Numbered from the stretch's first letter, positions 50,908 to 59,288 are shown. The stretch is DNA of 64,000 bases from Cellulosimicrobium cellulans (GCF_016921195.1 NZ_JAFGYF010000003.1:62001-126000); one strand, 5' to 3'. Program-made: numbers and translations. The notes: generated by a model not told the origin, from the sequence alone.

Positions 50908-51776
50908 TGTCTTGGTTCAAGGTCAACGACACCCTCCCCATGTCGCGGAAGGTGCTCCGCATCCCCCGCGCCCGCCGCGCGACCGCGATGGGCCTGTGGG
51001 TCCTCGCCGGAGCGTGGTCCGCGTCCGAGCTCACCGACGGGCACGTGCCCGCGTTCATGGTCGACGAGTGGGCGGACGAGCAGGCCGCGCGCGATCTCGT
51101 TGACGTCGGCCTGTGGGACGCCGCCGCGGACGGGTACCAGTTCCACGACTGGAACGACTGGCAACCCACCCGGGCCGACGTTATGTCAAAGCGGAAGGCG
51201 GAGCGGGAGAAGAAGGCGCAGCAGCGGGCGCGCGGCACGGCAAACGTCGGCCGCGACGGCGACACCGGCCGGTTCGCGTCACCGCAGGTCACGGACCTGT
51301 CCCCCAGGGTGTCCCCGGGGGACAACCCCGGGACTCCCCCGGGGAGTCCCCGACCTGTCCCGCCGGAGTCCCCAGGGGTGTCCCCCGCTAGCCCGGCCCG
51401 GCCCGACCCGACCCGACCACAGAAGACTTCGTCTTCTGTAGATAGGGCCCCGCGCGACACGCGACTCCCCGCGACCTGGGCACCGACCGACGAGCACCGC
51501 AAGCGCGCCACCGAGCTCGGGCTCGACCTCGACCGCGAAGCCCAGAAGTTCCGCCTCCACGCCGAAGAGAACGACCGGCACGCGAAGTCCTGGAACGCGG
51601 CATTCACCCGGTGGCTCATCAACTCCGCCGAGTACGCCCGACGCGACCGCACCGCGCCCCGGCGCCCAACCACCGACGACCGCGTCGCCGAAGGCATCGC
51701 CCTCACCCGACGCCTCGCCGCCGAAGCCGGCCACCAGCCGCACCCCACCTTCCCGCTGATCGGAGCCACACCGTGA
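50907..51776 (+). CDS. Phage replication protein (initiator/helicase-loader-like)
   Basis: This 289-residue protein begins MSWFKVNDTLPMSRKVLRIP and HDWNDWQPTRADVMSKRKAE, as in actinophage replication initiator or DnaT-like proteins. A Pro/Ser-rich linker (about 125-175) joins it to a helical C-terminal domain. It is followed by the DnaB-like helicase gene after one small gene, the O/P-like order of lambdoid phages. The linker DNA is full of repeats and may hold the origin. Confidence 0.72.
   Translation: MSWFKVNDTLPMSRKVLRIPRARRATAMGLWVLAGAWSASELTDGHVPAFMVDEWADEQAARDLVDVGLWDAAADGYQFHDWNDWQPTRADVMSKRKAEREKKAQQRARGTANVGRDGDTGRFASPQVTDLSPRVSPGDNPGTPPGSPRPVPPESPGVSPASPARPDPTRPQKTSSSVDRAPRDTRLPATWAPTDEHRKRATELGLDLDREAQKFRLHAEENDRHAKSWNAAFTRWLINSAEYARRDRTAPRRPTTDDRVAEGIALTRRLAAEAGHQPHPTFPLIGATP
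51294..51439 (+). other. Candidate phage replication origin within the replication gene
   Basis: Direct repeats GACCTGTCCC (51294 and 51352) and GGGTGTCCCC (51307 and 51376), palindromes GTCCCC-G-GGGGAC (51311-51323) and GGACTCCCC-C-GGGGAGTCC (51331-51349), and an A+T-richer hairpin ACAGAAGAC-TTC-GTCTTCTGT (51419-51439) fall in one 146-bp stretch coding for a low-complexity linker. Lambda likewise has its origin inside gene O. The role here is inferred. Confidence 0.45.
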
Positions 51777-52204
51777 ACGCACACGACGCCTCCGCGCTCC
51801 TCACGATCGCCGCCGCGTTCGACAACCGCACGGTTACCGAGGCAGCCGCCCGCGCCTGGGCCGAAGCGATCCACCCCGCCGTCACCCTCGACGACGGGCG
51901 CGCCGCGATCGTCGAGCACTACGCCCGGTCCCGCGACTGGATCATGCCCGCCGACATCAACCGCGGATCCCGGGCCGCGCGCGCCGCCCGCGTAGCCGCA
52001 ACCCCCATGCCCGAGATCCCCGACGCGATCGACCCCGCGAACGTCCGCCAGGAGCTCGCGTGGACCCGCGCCTGGACCCGCGCCATCGCCGACGGTGCCC
52101 AGCCCCACGACGCCGAGATCGCCGCCGCACGCGCCGCACGCATCCCCGCGCCGCCCGCCCTCGGCCTCCGCGACCCGGCACGCCAGATCGGAGACCACCA
52201 GTGA
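51773..52204 (+). CDS. Hypothetical phage replication-region protein
   Basis: This 143-residue protein (ALLTIAAAFDNRTVTEAAAR near the start) is helical and rich in Ala and Arg. Similar genes sit before DnaB-like helicases in actinophages, so a helicase-loading role is possible. GTG overlaps the upstream stop, and its stop overlaps the helicase GTG. Confidence 0.65.
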   Translation: MNAHDASALLTIAAAFDNRTVTEAAARAWAEAIHPAVTLDDGRAAIVEHYARSRDWIMPADINRGSRAARAARVAATPMPEIPDAIDPANVRQELAWTRAWTRAIADGAQPHDAEIAAARAARIPAPPALGLRDPARQIGDHQ

Positions 52205-53451
52205 CGGCCGTCGACGACTGGGCCCTGTCGCCCGAGCCCGCGCTCGTCGGGATCGCGCTGCACACCGGAGCCGTCACCGGCGACGTCGACGTGCAGCCCG
52301 GCGACTTCGCCGACCCCCGCCTCGGCGCGATCTGGGCCACCATCACCCGACTCCACCAGGCAGGGCAGCCCACCGACCCCATCACCGTCGTCGCGCAACC
52401 ATTCGACGGCATCCGCGGCGTCGACGCCGTCCTACTCCACACCCTGCACGCCGACGCACCCCTCGCGCTCGAGGCCGACCACTACGCCCGCCTCGTCATC
52501 GAGCAGGCCCAGCGTCGGCGACTCTCCGCCACCGCCGTCCGCATCCAGCAACTCGTCCACGAACAAGCACCCGCCGCCGACGCCATCGAGATCGCGCGCG
52601 CCGAGATCGACGCCTGCAACCGCGCCACCGCCGAAACCAACTACATCGCCGACCACCTCGACCACGTCATCGAGTCCCTCGACACCGAACCCGAGTTCAC
52701 CCCCACCCCCTGGGTCGACCTCAACCACCTCATCCACGGATGGATGCCCGGCGCGCTCTACACCATCGGCGCCCGACCAGGCGTCGGGAAGTCCCTCATC
52801 TCCACCCAAGCCGCCGTCGAGCTCGCCAAGACCGGGCACGTCGCCATGAACAACCTCGAGATGTCCAAGACCGAGATCATCAAGCGGATCTACGCCCAGA
52901 CCGCGCAGATCAAGCTCGACCGGCTCCTGTTCAACAAGCTCGAAGCAGCCGACTGGCAGAAGGTCGAGCAGCACAAGCCCGCCATCCGGGCCCTGCAACT
53001 GTCCATCGACGACCGCACCGACGTCCGCCCCGTCGACATCAAGGCCCACGCCCGCACCATCTCCCGCCGCGGGCACCTCGCCGGCGTCGTCGTCGACTAC
53101 GTCCAGCTCATGAACGCCGCCCCCGGCGACAAGCGCCCACGCCACGAAGTCGTCGGCGAGTTCTCCCGCCAACTCAAGGTCCTCGCGAAGGAACTGCACG
53201 TCCCCGTCATCATGCTCGCCCAGCTCAACCGCGACGCCGCCAACCGGCCCCCCGGCCTCGCCGACCTCCGCGAGTCCGGCTCGCTCGAGCAGGACAGCGA
53301 CGTCGTCATCCTCCTGCACGTCAACGAGGACGACCCCACCGAGATGCACCTCAACGTCGCGAAGAACCGCCACGGCCAGACCGGCGACCTCACCCTCCTC
53401 CGACGCGGCCACTACGCCCGCGTCGACTCAGCCGCATGGGAGCCCCGATGA
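52201..53451 (+). CDS. DnaB-like replicative helicase
   Basis: This 416-residue protein has a DnaB N-terminal helical domain (about 8-130) and a RecA-like motor with Walker A GARPGVGKS (190-198), NNLEMSKTEI (the 1a-like motif), the Walker B VVVDYVQLM near 295-303 and the Arg-rich C-terminal end. It should unwind phage DNA. GTG start. It lies right after the initiator-like gene. Confidence 0.9.
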   Translation: MTAVDDWALSPEPALVGIALHTGAVTGDVDVQPGDFADPRLGAIWATITRLHQAGQPTDPITVVAQPFDGIRGVDAVLLHTLHADAPLALEADHYARLVIEQAQRRRLSATAVRIQQLVHEQAPAADAIEIARAEIDACNRATAETNYIADHLDHVIESLDTEPEFTPTPWVDLNHLIHGWMPGALYTIGARPGVGKSLISTQAAVELAKTGHVAMNNLEMSKTEIIKRIYAQTAQIKLDRLLFNKLEAADWQKVEQHKPAIRALQLSIDDRTDVRPVDIKAHARTISRRGHLAGVVVDYVQLMNAAPGDKRPRHEVVGEFSRQLKVLAKELHVPVIMLAQLNRDAANRPPGLADLRESGSLEQDSDVVILLHVNEDDPTEMHLNVAKNRHGQTGDLTLLRRGHYARVDSAAWEPR

Positions 53452-53666
53452 GCCTCGACCTCGCCGACCCCAACACCCGCCGAGCCCACATCGCCATGCG
53501 CCTCTGGGGCTGCCCCCGCCCCGACAAACACCACCACATGTCGCGCGCGACCGCCGAGATCCACCTCAACCGCTACCGCAACAAGCCCGACTTCGACCCC
53601 ACCGCCCGCGTCTACCGATGTGCGTGCGGCGCGTTCGTCTGGGGGCGCAGCAAGCGGAGGAAATGA
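53448..53666 (+). CDS. Small hypothetical phage protein
   Basis: This 72-residue basic protein has a His cluster (KHHHM) and a CACG knuckle near the end, possibly zinc binding. Overlaps the helicase stop. Its own stop lies inside the outer stem of the following structure. Function unknown. Confidence 0.65.
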   Translation: MSLDLADPNTRRAHIAMRLWGCPRPDKHHHMSRATAEIHLNRYRNKPDFDPTARVYRCACGAFVWGRSKRRK

Positions 53667-53733
53667 CACATACGCCGCCCAGCGTCAGCAAACCGCCAGC
53701 GGTCGTTGCTGACGCTGGGCCACGTGTGTGTCA
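53664..53733 (+). terminator. Long nested stem-loop after the helicase operon
   Basis: TGACACA (53664-53670) pairs with TGTGTCA (53727-53733). Inside, GCCCAGCGTCAGCAA (53677-53691) pairs exactly with 53706-53720, and the loop holds ACCGC-CA-GCGGT. It probably ends transcription, but with no T run and its elaborate shape it may also be a processed or regulatory RNA. Confidence 0.6.
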
Positions 53734-53739
53734 GGAAAA

Positions 53740-53759
53740 TGCGCAAGGACTCTTGCGCA
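53740..53759 (+). promoter_or_regulatory. Inverted repeat TGCGCAAG-GACT-CTTGCGCA
   Basis: A perfect 8-bp inverted repeat with a 4-nt centre lies just after the nested stem-loop and 23 bp before promoter cassette B. It could be a second terminator hairpin or an operator. Confidence 0.45.
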
Positions 53760-53782
53760 ACTCGTCCGGACTTGAACCTTGC

Positions 53783-53830
53783 TTGTTCCACCTTGTCCGG
53801 GTAGAGTTCCAGCATGTTCCCACCACAGAC
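53783..53830 (+). promoter_or_regulatory. Rightward promoter cassette B with GTTCCA motifs
   Basis: TTGTTCCAC (53783-53791), CCGGG, TAGAGT (-10, 53802-53807), TTCCA, ATG at 53814, then CACCACAGAC (53821-53830). It matches cassette A at 49497 in order and spacing. GTTCCA overlaps the -10, so a bound repressor would silence it. Confidence 0.6.
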
Positions 53831-54092
53831 ACCCACTACTTCCACCCTGCGGGGTGAGGGAGGAGCTCCTGCCGTGAAGCGTACCGAGTTCATCGACGTC
53901 GACCCGCGTGACGTGCGTCCCGGAGATTTCGCGGACCACGTCTCGCGCGAGCTCGACCCGCGCCCGGTGGCCTACGTCGACCACGAGGCCGGCGCGATCG
54001 CCCTGACGATCGGGTCCCACACGTCCGGTCTCCTGCCGCTCGCGAACTACACGTACTCGCGCCGGAGCGACGAGACGGAGGTGGCCCGATGA
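53814..54092 (+). CDS. Small hypothetical phage protein
   Basis: This protein has 92 residues if read from ATG 53814, which lies 6 nt after TAGAGT as in the matching cassette at 49530. A GTG at 53874 with a good GGAGGAG site upstream would give 72 residues beginning VKRTEFIDVDPRDVRPGDFA; the conserved-looking part starts there, so both starts are possible. Function unknown. Confidence 0.6.
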   Translation: MFPPQTPTTSTLRGEGGAPAVKRTEFIDVDPRDVRPGDFADHVSRELDPRPVAYVDHEAGAIALTIGSHTSGLLPLANYTYSRRSDETEVAR

Positions 54093-54559
54093 AGCCGCTG
54101 AGGTTCTACGCGCTCGGCGCTGAGGTCCGAGGCTCCTACGACGGCCCTCCCGGAGACGGATGGGTCGAGGTCCAGGTCGTGCCGATCGACGCTCGCATCG
54201 CCGGGCCGGACGACATCGTCATCCGACGCGACGAACTGCCCGAGGTCACGACCGGTTCCGGCTACTCGCGTGGCGCGTGGGCCGGGGGACGCGGATGGGA
54301 CGACGCCTACATCGCGTCGACAGGCCGCGCGGCCCTCGCAGAGCGAGCCGAGGCGACCGCCCGGAAGTACCTCGCCGTCGCCGAGTACCTCCGTGAGCAC
54401 CCGCCGGTCGACGAGGCCCAGGTCGACGACATCGCGAAGGCCCTCGGGGAGGCGCAGCAGAACCGGCCGTTCCCGCAGCAGCTCAGCGACCGTGAACTCC
54501 GCGAGGAGGCACGGCTGCTCTTCCAGCAGGGCGTGCGCGTGGGTGGTGATTCCCGGTGA
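54089..54559 (+). CDS. Hypothetical phage protein
   Basis: This 156-residue protein has a beta-rich first half (WVEVQVVPIDARIAGPDDIV) and a helical, charged second half (AALAERAEATARKYLAVAEY). No domain recognised. ATG overlaps the upstream stop. Confidence 0.65.
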   Translation: MKPLRFYALGAEVRGSYDGPPGDGWVEVQVVPIDARIAGPDDIVIRRDELPEVTTGSGYSRGAWAGGRGWDDAYIASTGRAALAERAEATARKYLAVAEYLREHPPVDEAQVDDIAKALGEAQQNRPFPQQLSDRELREEARLLFQQGVRVGGDSR

Positions 54560-54891
54560 GGCACTACCACTCCACCCCGCCCTACGACGAAGTCACGCGC
54601 GCCGACCTCGACCGCGACGCCCGCCAGTACGCCCAAGACACCAAGCGTCTCGCCGACCGCCGCGGGCAACTCGGCGGCGAGAAGGGCAACCCCGCAGCCG
54701 ACCTCACCCCCGAGGAGCACGAAGCCGAGGCCCGCCGCCTCTACGGCATCGCCGCCCGGCGCCGCGAGCTCGCCGAACAGGCCGCCGCCCGCGGCTGGGC
54801 ATCCGCCGACACCTTCCGCCACGACGCCGACCACTTCGACCGCCTCGCCACCTTCCACGACCACGCAGCCCGACAGGACGCCGCCGCATGA
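54556..54891 (+). CDS. Hypothetical phage protein
   Basis: This 111-residue, highly charged helical protein (ARQYAQDTKRLADRRGQLGG, then EEHEAEARRLYGIAARRREL) may form a coiled coil. GTG start. Coupled to its neighbours by 4-bp overlaps. Function unknown. Confidence 0.6.
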   Translation: MRHYHSTPPYDEVTRADLDRDARQYAQDTKRLADRRGQLGGEKGNPAADLTPEEHEAEARRLYGIAARRRELAEQAAARGWASADTFRHDADHFDRLATFHDHAARQDAAA

Positions 54892-55160
54892 CCGGCCGCC
54901 ACACCGGCGCCCTCGCCCCCGGCCTCGAGAACCAGGCATACCGCGAAGCCCGCGCCGGCGCACCCATCCGCCTCCGCGGCCGACGGCACAAACCCGCCGC
55001 TGATGTCCGCATCCGCGCCCTCCGCAACGCGTGGTGGTCCTCCCCCGAAGGCCGGCACGCCAACCCCCACCGACAGCCCGAGCCCGTCGACGTCGGGCCC
55101 GGCCCCGAGCTCGCACGCACCGCACTCCACACCGCACTCACCCACCAGGAGGACTCGTGA
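54888..55160 (+). CDS. Hypothetical phage protein
   Basis: This 90-residue basic, Pro/His-rich protein has no recognised domain. ATG overlaps the previous stop, and the methyltransferase GTG overlaps its own. Confidence 0.6.
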   Translation: MTGRHTGALAPGLENQAYREARAGAPIRLRGRRHKPAADVRIRALRNAWWSSPEGRHANPHRQPEPVDVGPGPELARTALHTALTHQEDS

Positions 55161-56704
55161 CCGACCCGTACTACACCGACGAGCACGTCACGCTCTACCA
55201 CGGGGACTGCCTCGACATCCTGCGCGAACTCCCCGACAACTCCGTCGACTCCGTCGTCACCGACCCCCCGTACGGGCTCGCGAACACCAGCCCCGCCCAG
55301 GTCGTCGAAACCATCACCGCGTGGGCCACCGGCGACCGGGAGCACATCCCGACCGGGGCCGGGTTCATGGGCAAGGCGTGGGACGCGTTCGTGCCCCCTG
55401 TCGCGGTGTGGGACGAAGCGCTGCGGGTCCTCAAGCCCGGCGGGCACCTCGTTGCGTTCGCCGGGTCCCGCACGTTCGACCTCATGACGCTCGGTGTCCG
55501 CCTCGCCGGGTTCGAGATCCGCGACGGCATCGCGTGGCTGTACGGGTCCGGCTTCCCCAAGTCGCTCGACGTGTCCAAGGCGATCGACAAGGCGCGTGAC
55601 GACACCGCGGATATCCGGGTCGTCTGCCGGTTCCTCCGTGGCGCGATCGACGCTCACGAGACGGTCACGGTGCGGTCGATCGCCGAGACCTTCGGTTTCC
55701 ACCCCCGCATGGTCGAGCACTGGGCCGCGCGTGACACCGACTCCCAGCCGAGCCTTCCGACGCTCGAGCAGTGGGACGCGCTCCGGAGCATCCTCGGGTT
55801 CGGACCCGAGCTGGATGCCGAGGTGCTGCGGCTCAACCTCCGCAAGGGCGAGCCGGGCGAGGCGTGGGCCGACCGGCCCGTCACGGGTCAGGTCGTCGAG
55901 TGGGAGAACCGCACGTCCTACGCGCTCACGTCCCGCGACGGCCTACGCCGCGACGTTGCTGCGACCGACGACGCGAGGGCATGGCAGGGCTGGGGCACGG
56001 CGCTCAAGCCCGCGTTCGAGCCCATCGTCGTCGGCCGCAAGCCGCTCGCCGGCACGGTGGCCGCGAACGTCCTCGCGCACGGCACCGGAGCGCTGAACAT
56101 CGACGCGACCCGCATCGTGGCCGGGCAGGACTACCGCGACAAGTGCGCCTCCGTCGTCGGGCTCGGGAGCAACCGCAACGGCGACGCCTACGGCGAGTGG
56201 GCGGGCGTTCGTGAGGACTCCGCGAACGAAGGCGGCCGGTGGCCGACGAACGTCGTGCTCGACGGCGAGCTCGCCGAGGACCTCGACGCGCAGTCCGGGT
56301 CATCAACGTCGCGGGTCGGCAAGCCTCGCGGCGCGGCAGCGGGCGCCGGGTGGGGCATGACCGCGACGGGCGCCGAGTACGACGACTCGGGCGGCGCCTC
56401 CCGGTTCTTCCCGGTGTTCCGGTACGAGGCGAAGGCACCAACGTCGGAGCGGCCCCGCGTAGACGGGGTCGCGCACCCGACGGTGAAGCCGCTCGACCTC
56501 ATGCGGTGGCTCGTGCGGCTCGTCACCCCGCCCAGAGGGGTCGTGCTCGAACCGTTCGCCGGATCCGGGACGACCGCAGAGGCGTGCGTCGTCGAAGGGT
56601 TCCGGTGCATCGCGATCGAGCGCGAAGCCGACTACCTGCCCCTCATCACGTCGCGGCTCACCAAGCCGATCGAGATGGCCCTCGACCTGGAGGTCGGCGC
56701 ATGA
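55157..56704 (+). CDS. DPPY-type DNA methyltransferase with an inserted domain
   Basis: This 515-residue N6-adenine or N4-cytosine methyltransferase has DPPYG (36-40) before FAGSGTT (near 468-474), the beta-class order. HPTVKPLDLMRWL (near 450) is the usual link. Between about 155 and 265 there is an insert with an HTH-like stretch (VRSIAETFGFHPRMVEHWA) that may give target recognition or dimerisation. No restriction enzyme is next to it, so it probably protects phage DNA from host restriction. GTG start. Confidence 0.88.
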   Translation: MTDPYYTDEHVTLYHGDCLDILRELPDNSVDSVVTDPPYGLANTSPAQVVETITAWATGDREHIPTGAGFMGKAWDAFVPPVAVWDEALRVLKPGGHLVAFAGSRTFDLMTLGVRLAGFEIRDGIAWLYGSGFPKSLDVSKAIDKARDDTADIRVVCRFLRGAIDAHETVTVRSIAETFGFHPRMVEHWAARDTDSQPSLPTLEQWDALRSILGFGPELDAEVLRLNLRKGEPGEAWADRPVTGQVVEWENRTSYALTSRDGLRRDVAATDDARAWQGWGTALKPAFEPIVVGRKPLAGTVAANVLAHGTGALNIDATRIVAGQDYRDKCASVVGLGSNRNGDAYGEWAGVREDSANEGGRWPTNVVLDGELAEDLDAQSGSSTSRVGKPRGAAAGAGWGMTATGAEYDDSGGASRFFPVFRYEAKAPTSERPRVDGVAHPTVKPLDLMRWLVRLVTPPRGVVLEPFAGSGTTAEACVVEGFRCIAIEREADYLPLITSRLTKPIEMALDLEVGA

Positions 56705-56835
56705 CCGACGACGACCAGCCCGACGCCGACACCACCGCGATCTTCCGGCACCGCATCCGCCAGACCATCGCCCACGCCCGCGAGAAGAACCCCATGGACG
56801 ACACGACCACCGAGCAACCCACGGAGGAGAGCTGA
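56701..56835 (+). CDS. Very small hypothetical phage protein
   Basis: This 44-residue acidic protein (MTDDDQPDADTTAIFRHRIR at the start) overlaps the methyltransferase stop and the next ATG. Its coupling and codon use support translation. Function unknown. Confidence 0.5.
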   Translation: MTDDDQPDADTTAIFRHRIRQTIAHAREKNPMDDTTTEQPTEES

Positions 56836-57212
56836 TGAGCACCGACCAGACGCCCGCCCTGGCACGCGCCACCGAGGCCGACAACAACGGCGTCGGGTGG
56901 TACGAGGTGATCCACCCGACCACCGCGACCACGCTCCTCGCCTACGTGCACGAGGACGGGTCGGTCTACTTCCCCGAGACGAACGACGGCCGCGCGGAGT
57001 TCGAGTTCGCCGCCGCACGCGGGAACGTCCACCGCCTCGTCCGGGCCGACGACGCCGAGCACGCTCACGCGACCGTGTCCGCCGCCCTTGAGGTCGACGA
57101 GATGGCCGCCCTGATCTGGGAGACCTCCCGACGCGACGAGGGCACCATCTCTGCGACCGGCGCCAAGCACGTCGCCCAGGCCCTCCGCGCACACCTCCTG
57201 GGGGACGCATGA
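56835..57212 (+). CDS. Hypothetical phage protein
   Basis: This 125-residue acidic soluble protein (VGWYEVIHPTTATTLLAYVH near 20-39) looks mixed alpha/beta. No family recognised. ATG overlaps the previous stop by one base. Confidence 0.6.
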   Translation: MSTDQTPALARATEADNNGVGWYEVIHPTTATTLLAYVHEDGSVYFPETNDGRAEFEFAAARGNVHRLVRADDAEHAHATVSAALEVDEMAALIWETSRRDEGTISATGAKHVAQALRAHLLGDA

Positions 57213-57727
57213 CCGCCCCGAACACGGTCCACGACGTTCTCGACCTGCTGGACGCGGGCGGACCGGACGACTGCTGGACCTGGCTGGGCTCCGTGAAGGA
57301 CAACGGTTACGGGTCCGTGCGCATGGCCGGCAAGACCTACACGGTGCACCGGCTCGTGTACGAGCACCTCGTCGGACCCATCCAGGAGGGCATGGAACTG
57401 GACCACCTCTGCCGCAATCGCCTGTGCTCGAACCCGGAGCACCTCGAACCGGTGACACACCAGGAGAACGGCCGACGCGGGCTGAGTGGGTTCTCGCTGA
57501 CGGGCAAGTGTCGGAGCGGGAAGCACGGGCCGTCCCACTGGGCGCACCGGAAGAGTGGTGTCCGGTTCTGCAAGGGATGCCGGGACGACCGGCACGCCGA
57601 GGAGCGGGCGCTTCTCAAGGCGGCTCGTGAGGCGCTCGGTCTGACAGCTCGCGAGTACCGCGACAAGTACGGATCGACCAGGAGCGTCGCAGAAGAGGTT
57701 CTGGGGCGCCGAATGGAGGCGTCATGA
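57209..57727 (+). CDS. HNH endonuclease
   Basis: This 172-residue nuclease has VHRLVYEHLVGPIQ (His47), then ELDHLCRNRLCSNPEHLEPV (Asp65, His66, Cys68, Cys73, Asn75, His78), the HNH fold with a zinc pair found in phage homing and packaging nucleases. A second cysteine set (CRSGK, CKGC) and a helical tail follow. Standing among unrelated small genes, it may be a free-standing homing endonuclease. ATG start. Confidence 0.87.
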   Translation: MTAPNTVHDVLDLLDAGGPDDCWTWLGSVKDNGYGSVRMAGKTYTVHRLVYEHLVGPIQEGMELDHLCRNRLCSNPEHLEPVTHQENGRRGLSGFSLTGKCRSGKHGPSHWAHRKSGVRFCKGCRDDRHAEERALLKAAREALGLTAREYRDKYGSTRSVAEEVLGRRMEAS

Positions 57728-58044
57728 CCACCGCGCGTGACTACCTGGCGGCCGTGCAGCAGCGCTACGGCCAGACCGCGAGCCGCCACGTCGTTGCCCG
57801 TGCCGATGAGGTTGAGCCGATGGTGGCCAAACTCGCCGCGGCCACCGAGGACGTCCCGCGCCTGGTCGCAGCACTCACCGCCGCACTCGACCTGCATCGG
57901 CCGGAGACGGACGACGACGCCCCCGACGGCTGGCCGTACTGCACCGCGTGTGGCGTGGACGCCTACGAGGAGCCCATCCCTTGGCCCTGCGAGACCGTCC
58001 GCGTGATCACCGCCGCACTGACCCCGAAGGAGAACGACTCATGA
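57724..58044 (+). CDS. Hypothetical phage protein
   Basis: This 106-residue protein has a helical first part (MVAKLAAATEDVPRLVAALT) and a CTACG knuckle in the second. No family recognised. 4-bp overlaps on both sides. Confidence 0.6.
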   Translation: MTTARDYLAAVQQRYGQTASRHVVARADEVEPMVAKLAAATEDVPRLVAALTAALDLHRPETDDDAPDGWPYCTACGVDAYEEPIPWPCETVRVITAALTPKENDS

Positions 58045-58301
58045 ACTGGACCCCCACCGACGAGCAGGTCGAGCAGGCGGCACGGGTGCTCGCCTACAAC
58101 ACGTCGAACGGACTCGTCACCGAGGCTGACGACATGGATCGTGACGTGGCCCGTGCCGTGTTGGTTGCGGTCGGGCCGACGATCGCCGCCGATGCTTGCG
58201 ACCTCGGAATCCGGCTCGGCTGGAACAAGACGCTCTCGGGCTACCAGTTCGAGCAGATCAAGGCGCTCAACCCGTACATCGAGAAGGGGGCAGGCCGATG
58301 A
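58041..58301 (+). CDS. Hypothetical phage protein
   Basis: This 86-residue protein (MNWTPTDEQVEQAARVLAYN at the start) ends in GYQFEQIKALNPYIEKGAGR. It resembles short phage and mobile-element proteins that begin with a helical WxPTDEQV stretch. Function unknown. GGAGA precedes the ATG. Confidence 0.6.
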   Translation: MNWTPTDEQVEQAARVLAYNTSNGLVTEADDMDRDVARAVLVAVGPTIAADACDLGIRLGWNKTLSGYQFEQIKALNPYIEKGAGR

Positions 58302-58555
58302 GCGACGACTACACGCCCAGCACGGACGAGCTGATCGCACGGGCGCGGCAGCAGACCCGGGGCATCACCGACCCCTCCATGCGCGAACGGCTCATCATCG
58401 ACCTGGCCGACGCGCTGGAGTCCGTGCGGGCCGAGGAGCGCGAGCGCATCGCGCGCCTCCTGGACACGCAGCGCGACAAGTGGGCCGCTACGTCCGCAGT
58501 AGGCCACACCGCAGCGTTCGAGGGCGCCGCACGGATCGCTAGGGAGGGCGCATGA
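58298..58555 (+). CDS. Hypothetical phage protein
   Basis: This 85-residue helical, charged protein (DLADALESVRAEERERIARL) may be a short coiled coil. ATGA overlap with its neighbour. Function unknown. Confidence 0.6.
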   Translation: MSDDYTPSTDELIARARQQTRGITDPSMRERLIIDLADALESVRAEERERIARLLDTQRDKWAATSAVGHTAAFEGAARIAREGA

Positions 58556-58905
58556 GCATCCACGAGCAGGCGCGAGCCGAAGCCGAGAAGCGCTTCCCTG
58601 ACACGTGGAAGCGGGCCTTGCAGCAGAACCCGCCCGACCGTGACCGGGACATCTACGTGGGCGGCTTCCTCGCTGGGCATGAGGCCGCGACCCGCACACG
58701 CGTCGTCACCACCGTGACCGAACTCGACGCACTGGCTGTCGGCAGCGTCGTGCTGGACGCCCACGACAACCCGTGGGGCCACCCGCGCGACGGACTCGCC
58801 TCCTGGGTCGACCTGGAAGCGAACGAGGACGCGCTGCTGTGGTGGTCCGCCACGCGCATCGACCTCCCCGCCCGCGTGCTGTACGACCCCGAGGAGGGAC
58901 GATGA
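58552..58905 (+). CDS. Hypothetical phage protein
   Basis: This 117-residue protein has a helical start with a GFLAGHEAA motif and a beta-rich second half (TVTELDALAVGSVVLDAHDN) as in small SH3-like or LexA-like folds, though not assignable. 4-bp overlaps on both sides. Confidence 0.6.
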   Translation: MSIHEQARAEAEKRFPDTWKRALQQNPPDRDRDIYVGGFLAGHEAATRTRVVTTVTELDALAVGSVVLDAHDNPWGHPRDGLASWVDLEANEDALLWWSATRIDLPARVLYDPEEGR

Positions 58906-59288
58906 CGGACGACCTGCTGGACGAAGCGACACGACTCGCGGACCACCTCGGAACCGCGGACGGCGAACTCGTGCGCGCCCTGGTCGAGCGCGTGCGGGAG
59001 GCCGAGAACAACACCGAGACGTTGGAGGGCATCGTCGAGATTCGCACCGCCGAGCGCGACGAGTACAAGACTGGCGAGGGTCTTGCCAACGGTGTAGCTG
59101 AGCGCTGGGCCAGACGATGCATGGAGGCACGAGCCGAACGGGATGCGGCGCGGGGCAAGCTCGACAAGGTGCGCGCGCTCGTCACCAACCCGCCCGTCTT
59201 CGGTGACCTGGCGCCAGTGCGCTGGTACGGGTTCGCCGACATGCAGCGCGACGTGCTCGCCATCCTCGACGGGAAGACGGGAGACTGA
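58902..59288 (+). CDS. Hypothetical phage coiled-coil protein
   Basis: This 128-residue charged protein has long helices (LVERVREAENNTETLEGIVE and ARAERDAARGKLDKVRALVT). Similar short helical proteins are frequent in actinophage early operons. Function unknown. Confidence 0.6.
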   Translation: MTDDLLDEATRLADHLGTADGELVRALVERVREAENNTETLEGIVEIRTAERDEYKTGEGLANGVAERWARRCMEARAERDAARGKLDKVRALVTNPPVFGDLAPVRWYGFADMQRDVLAILDGKTGD

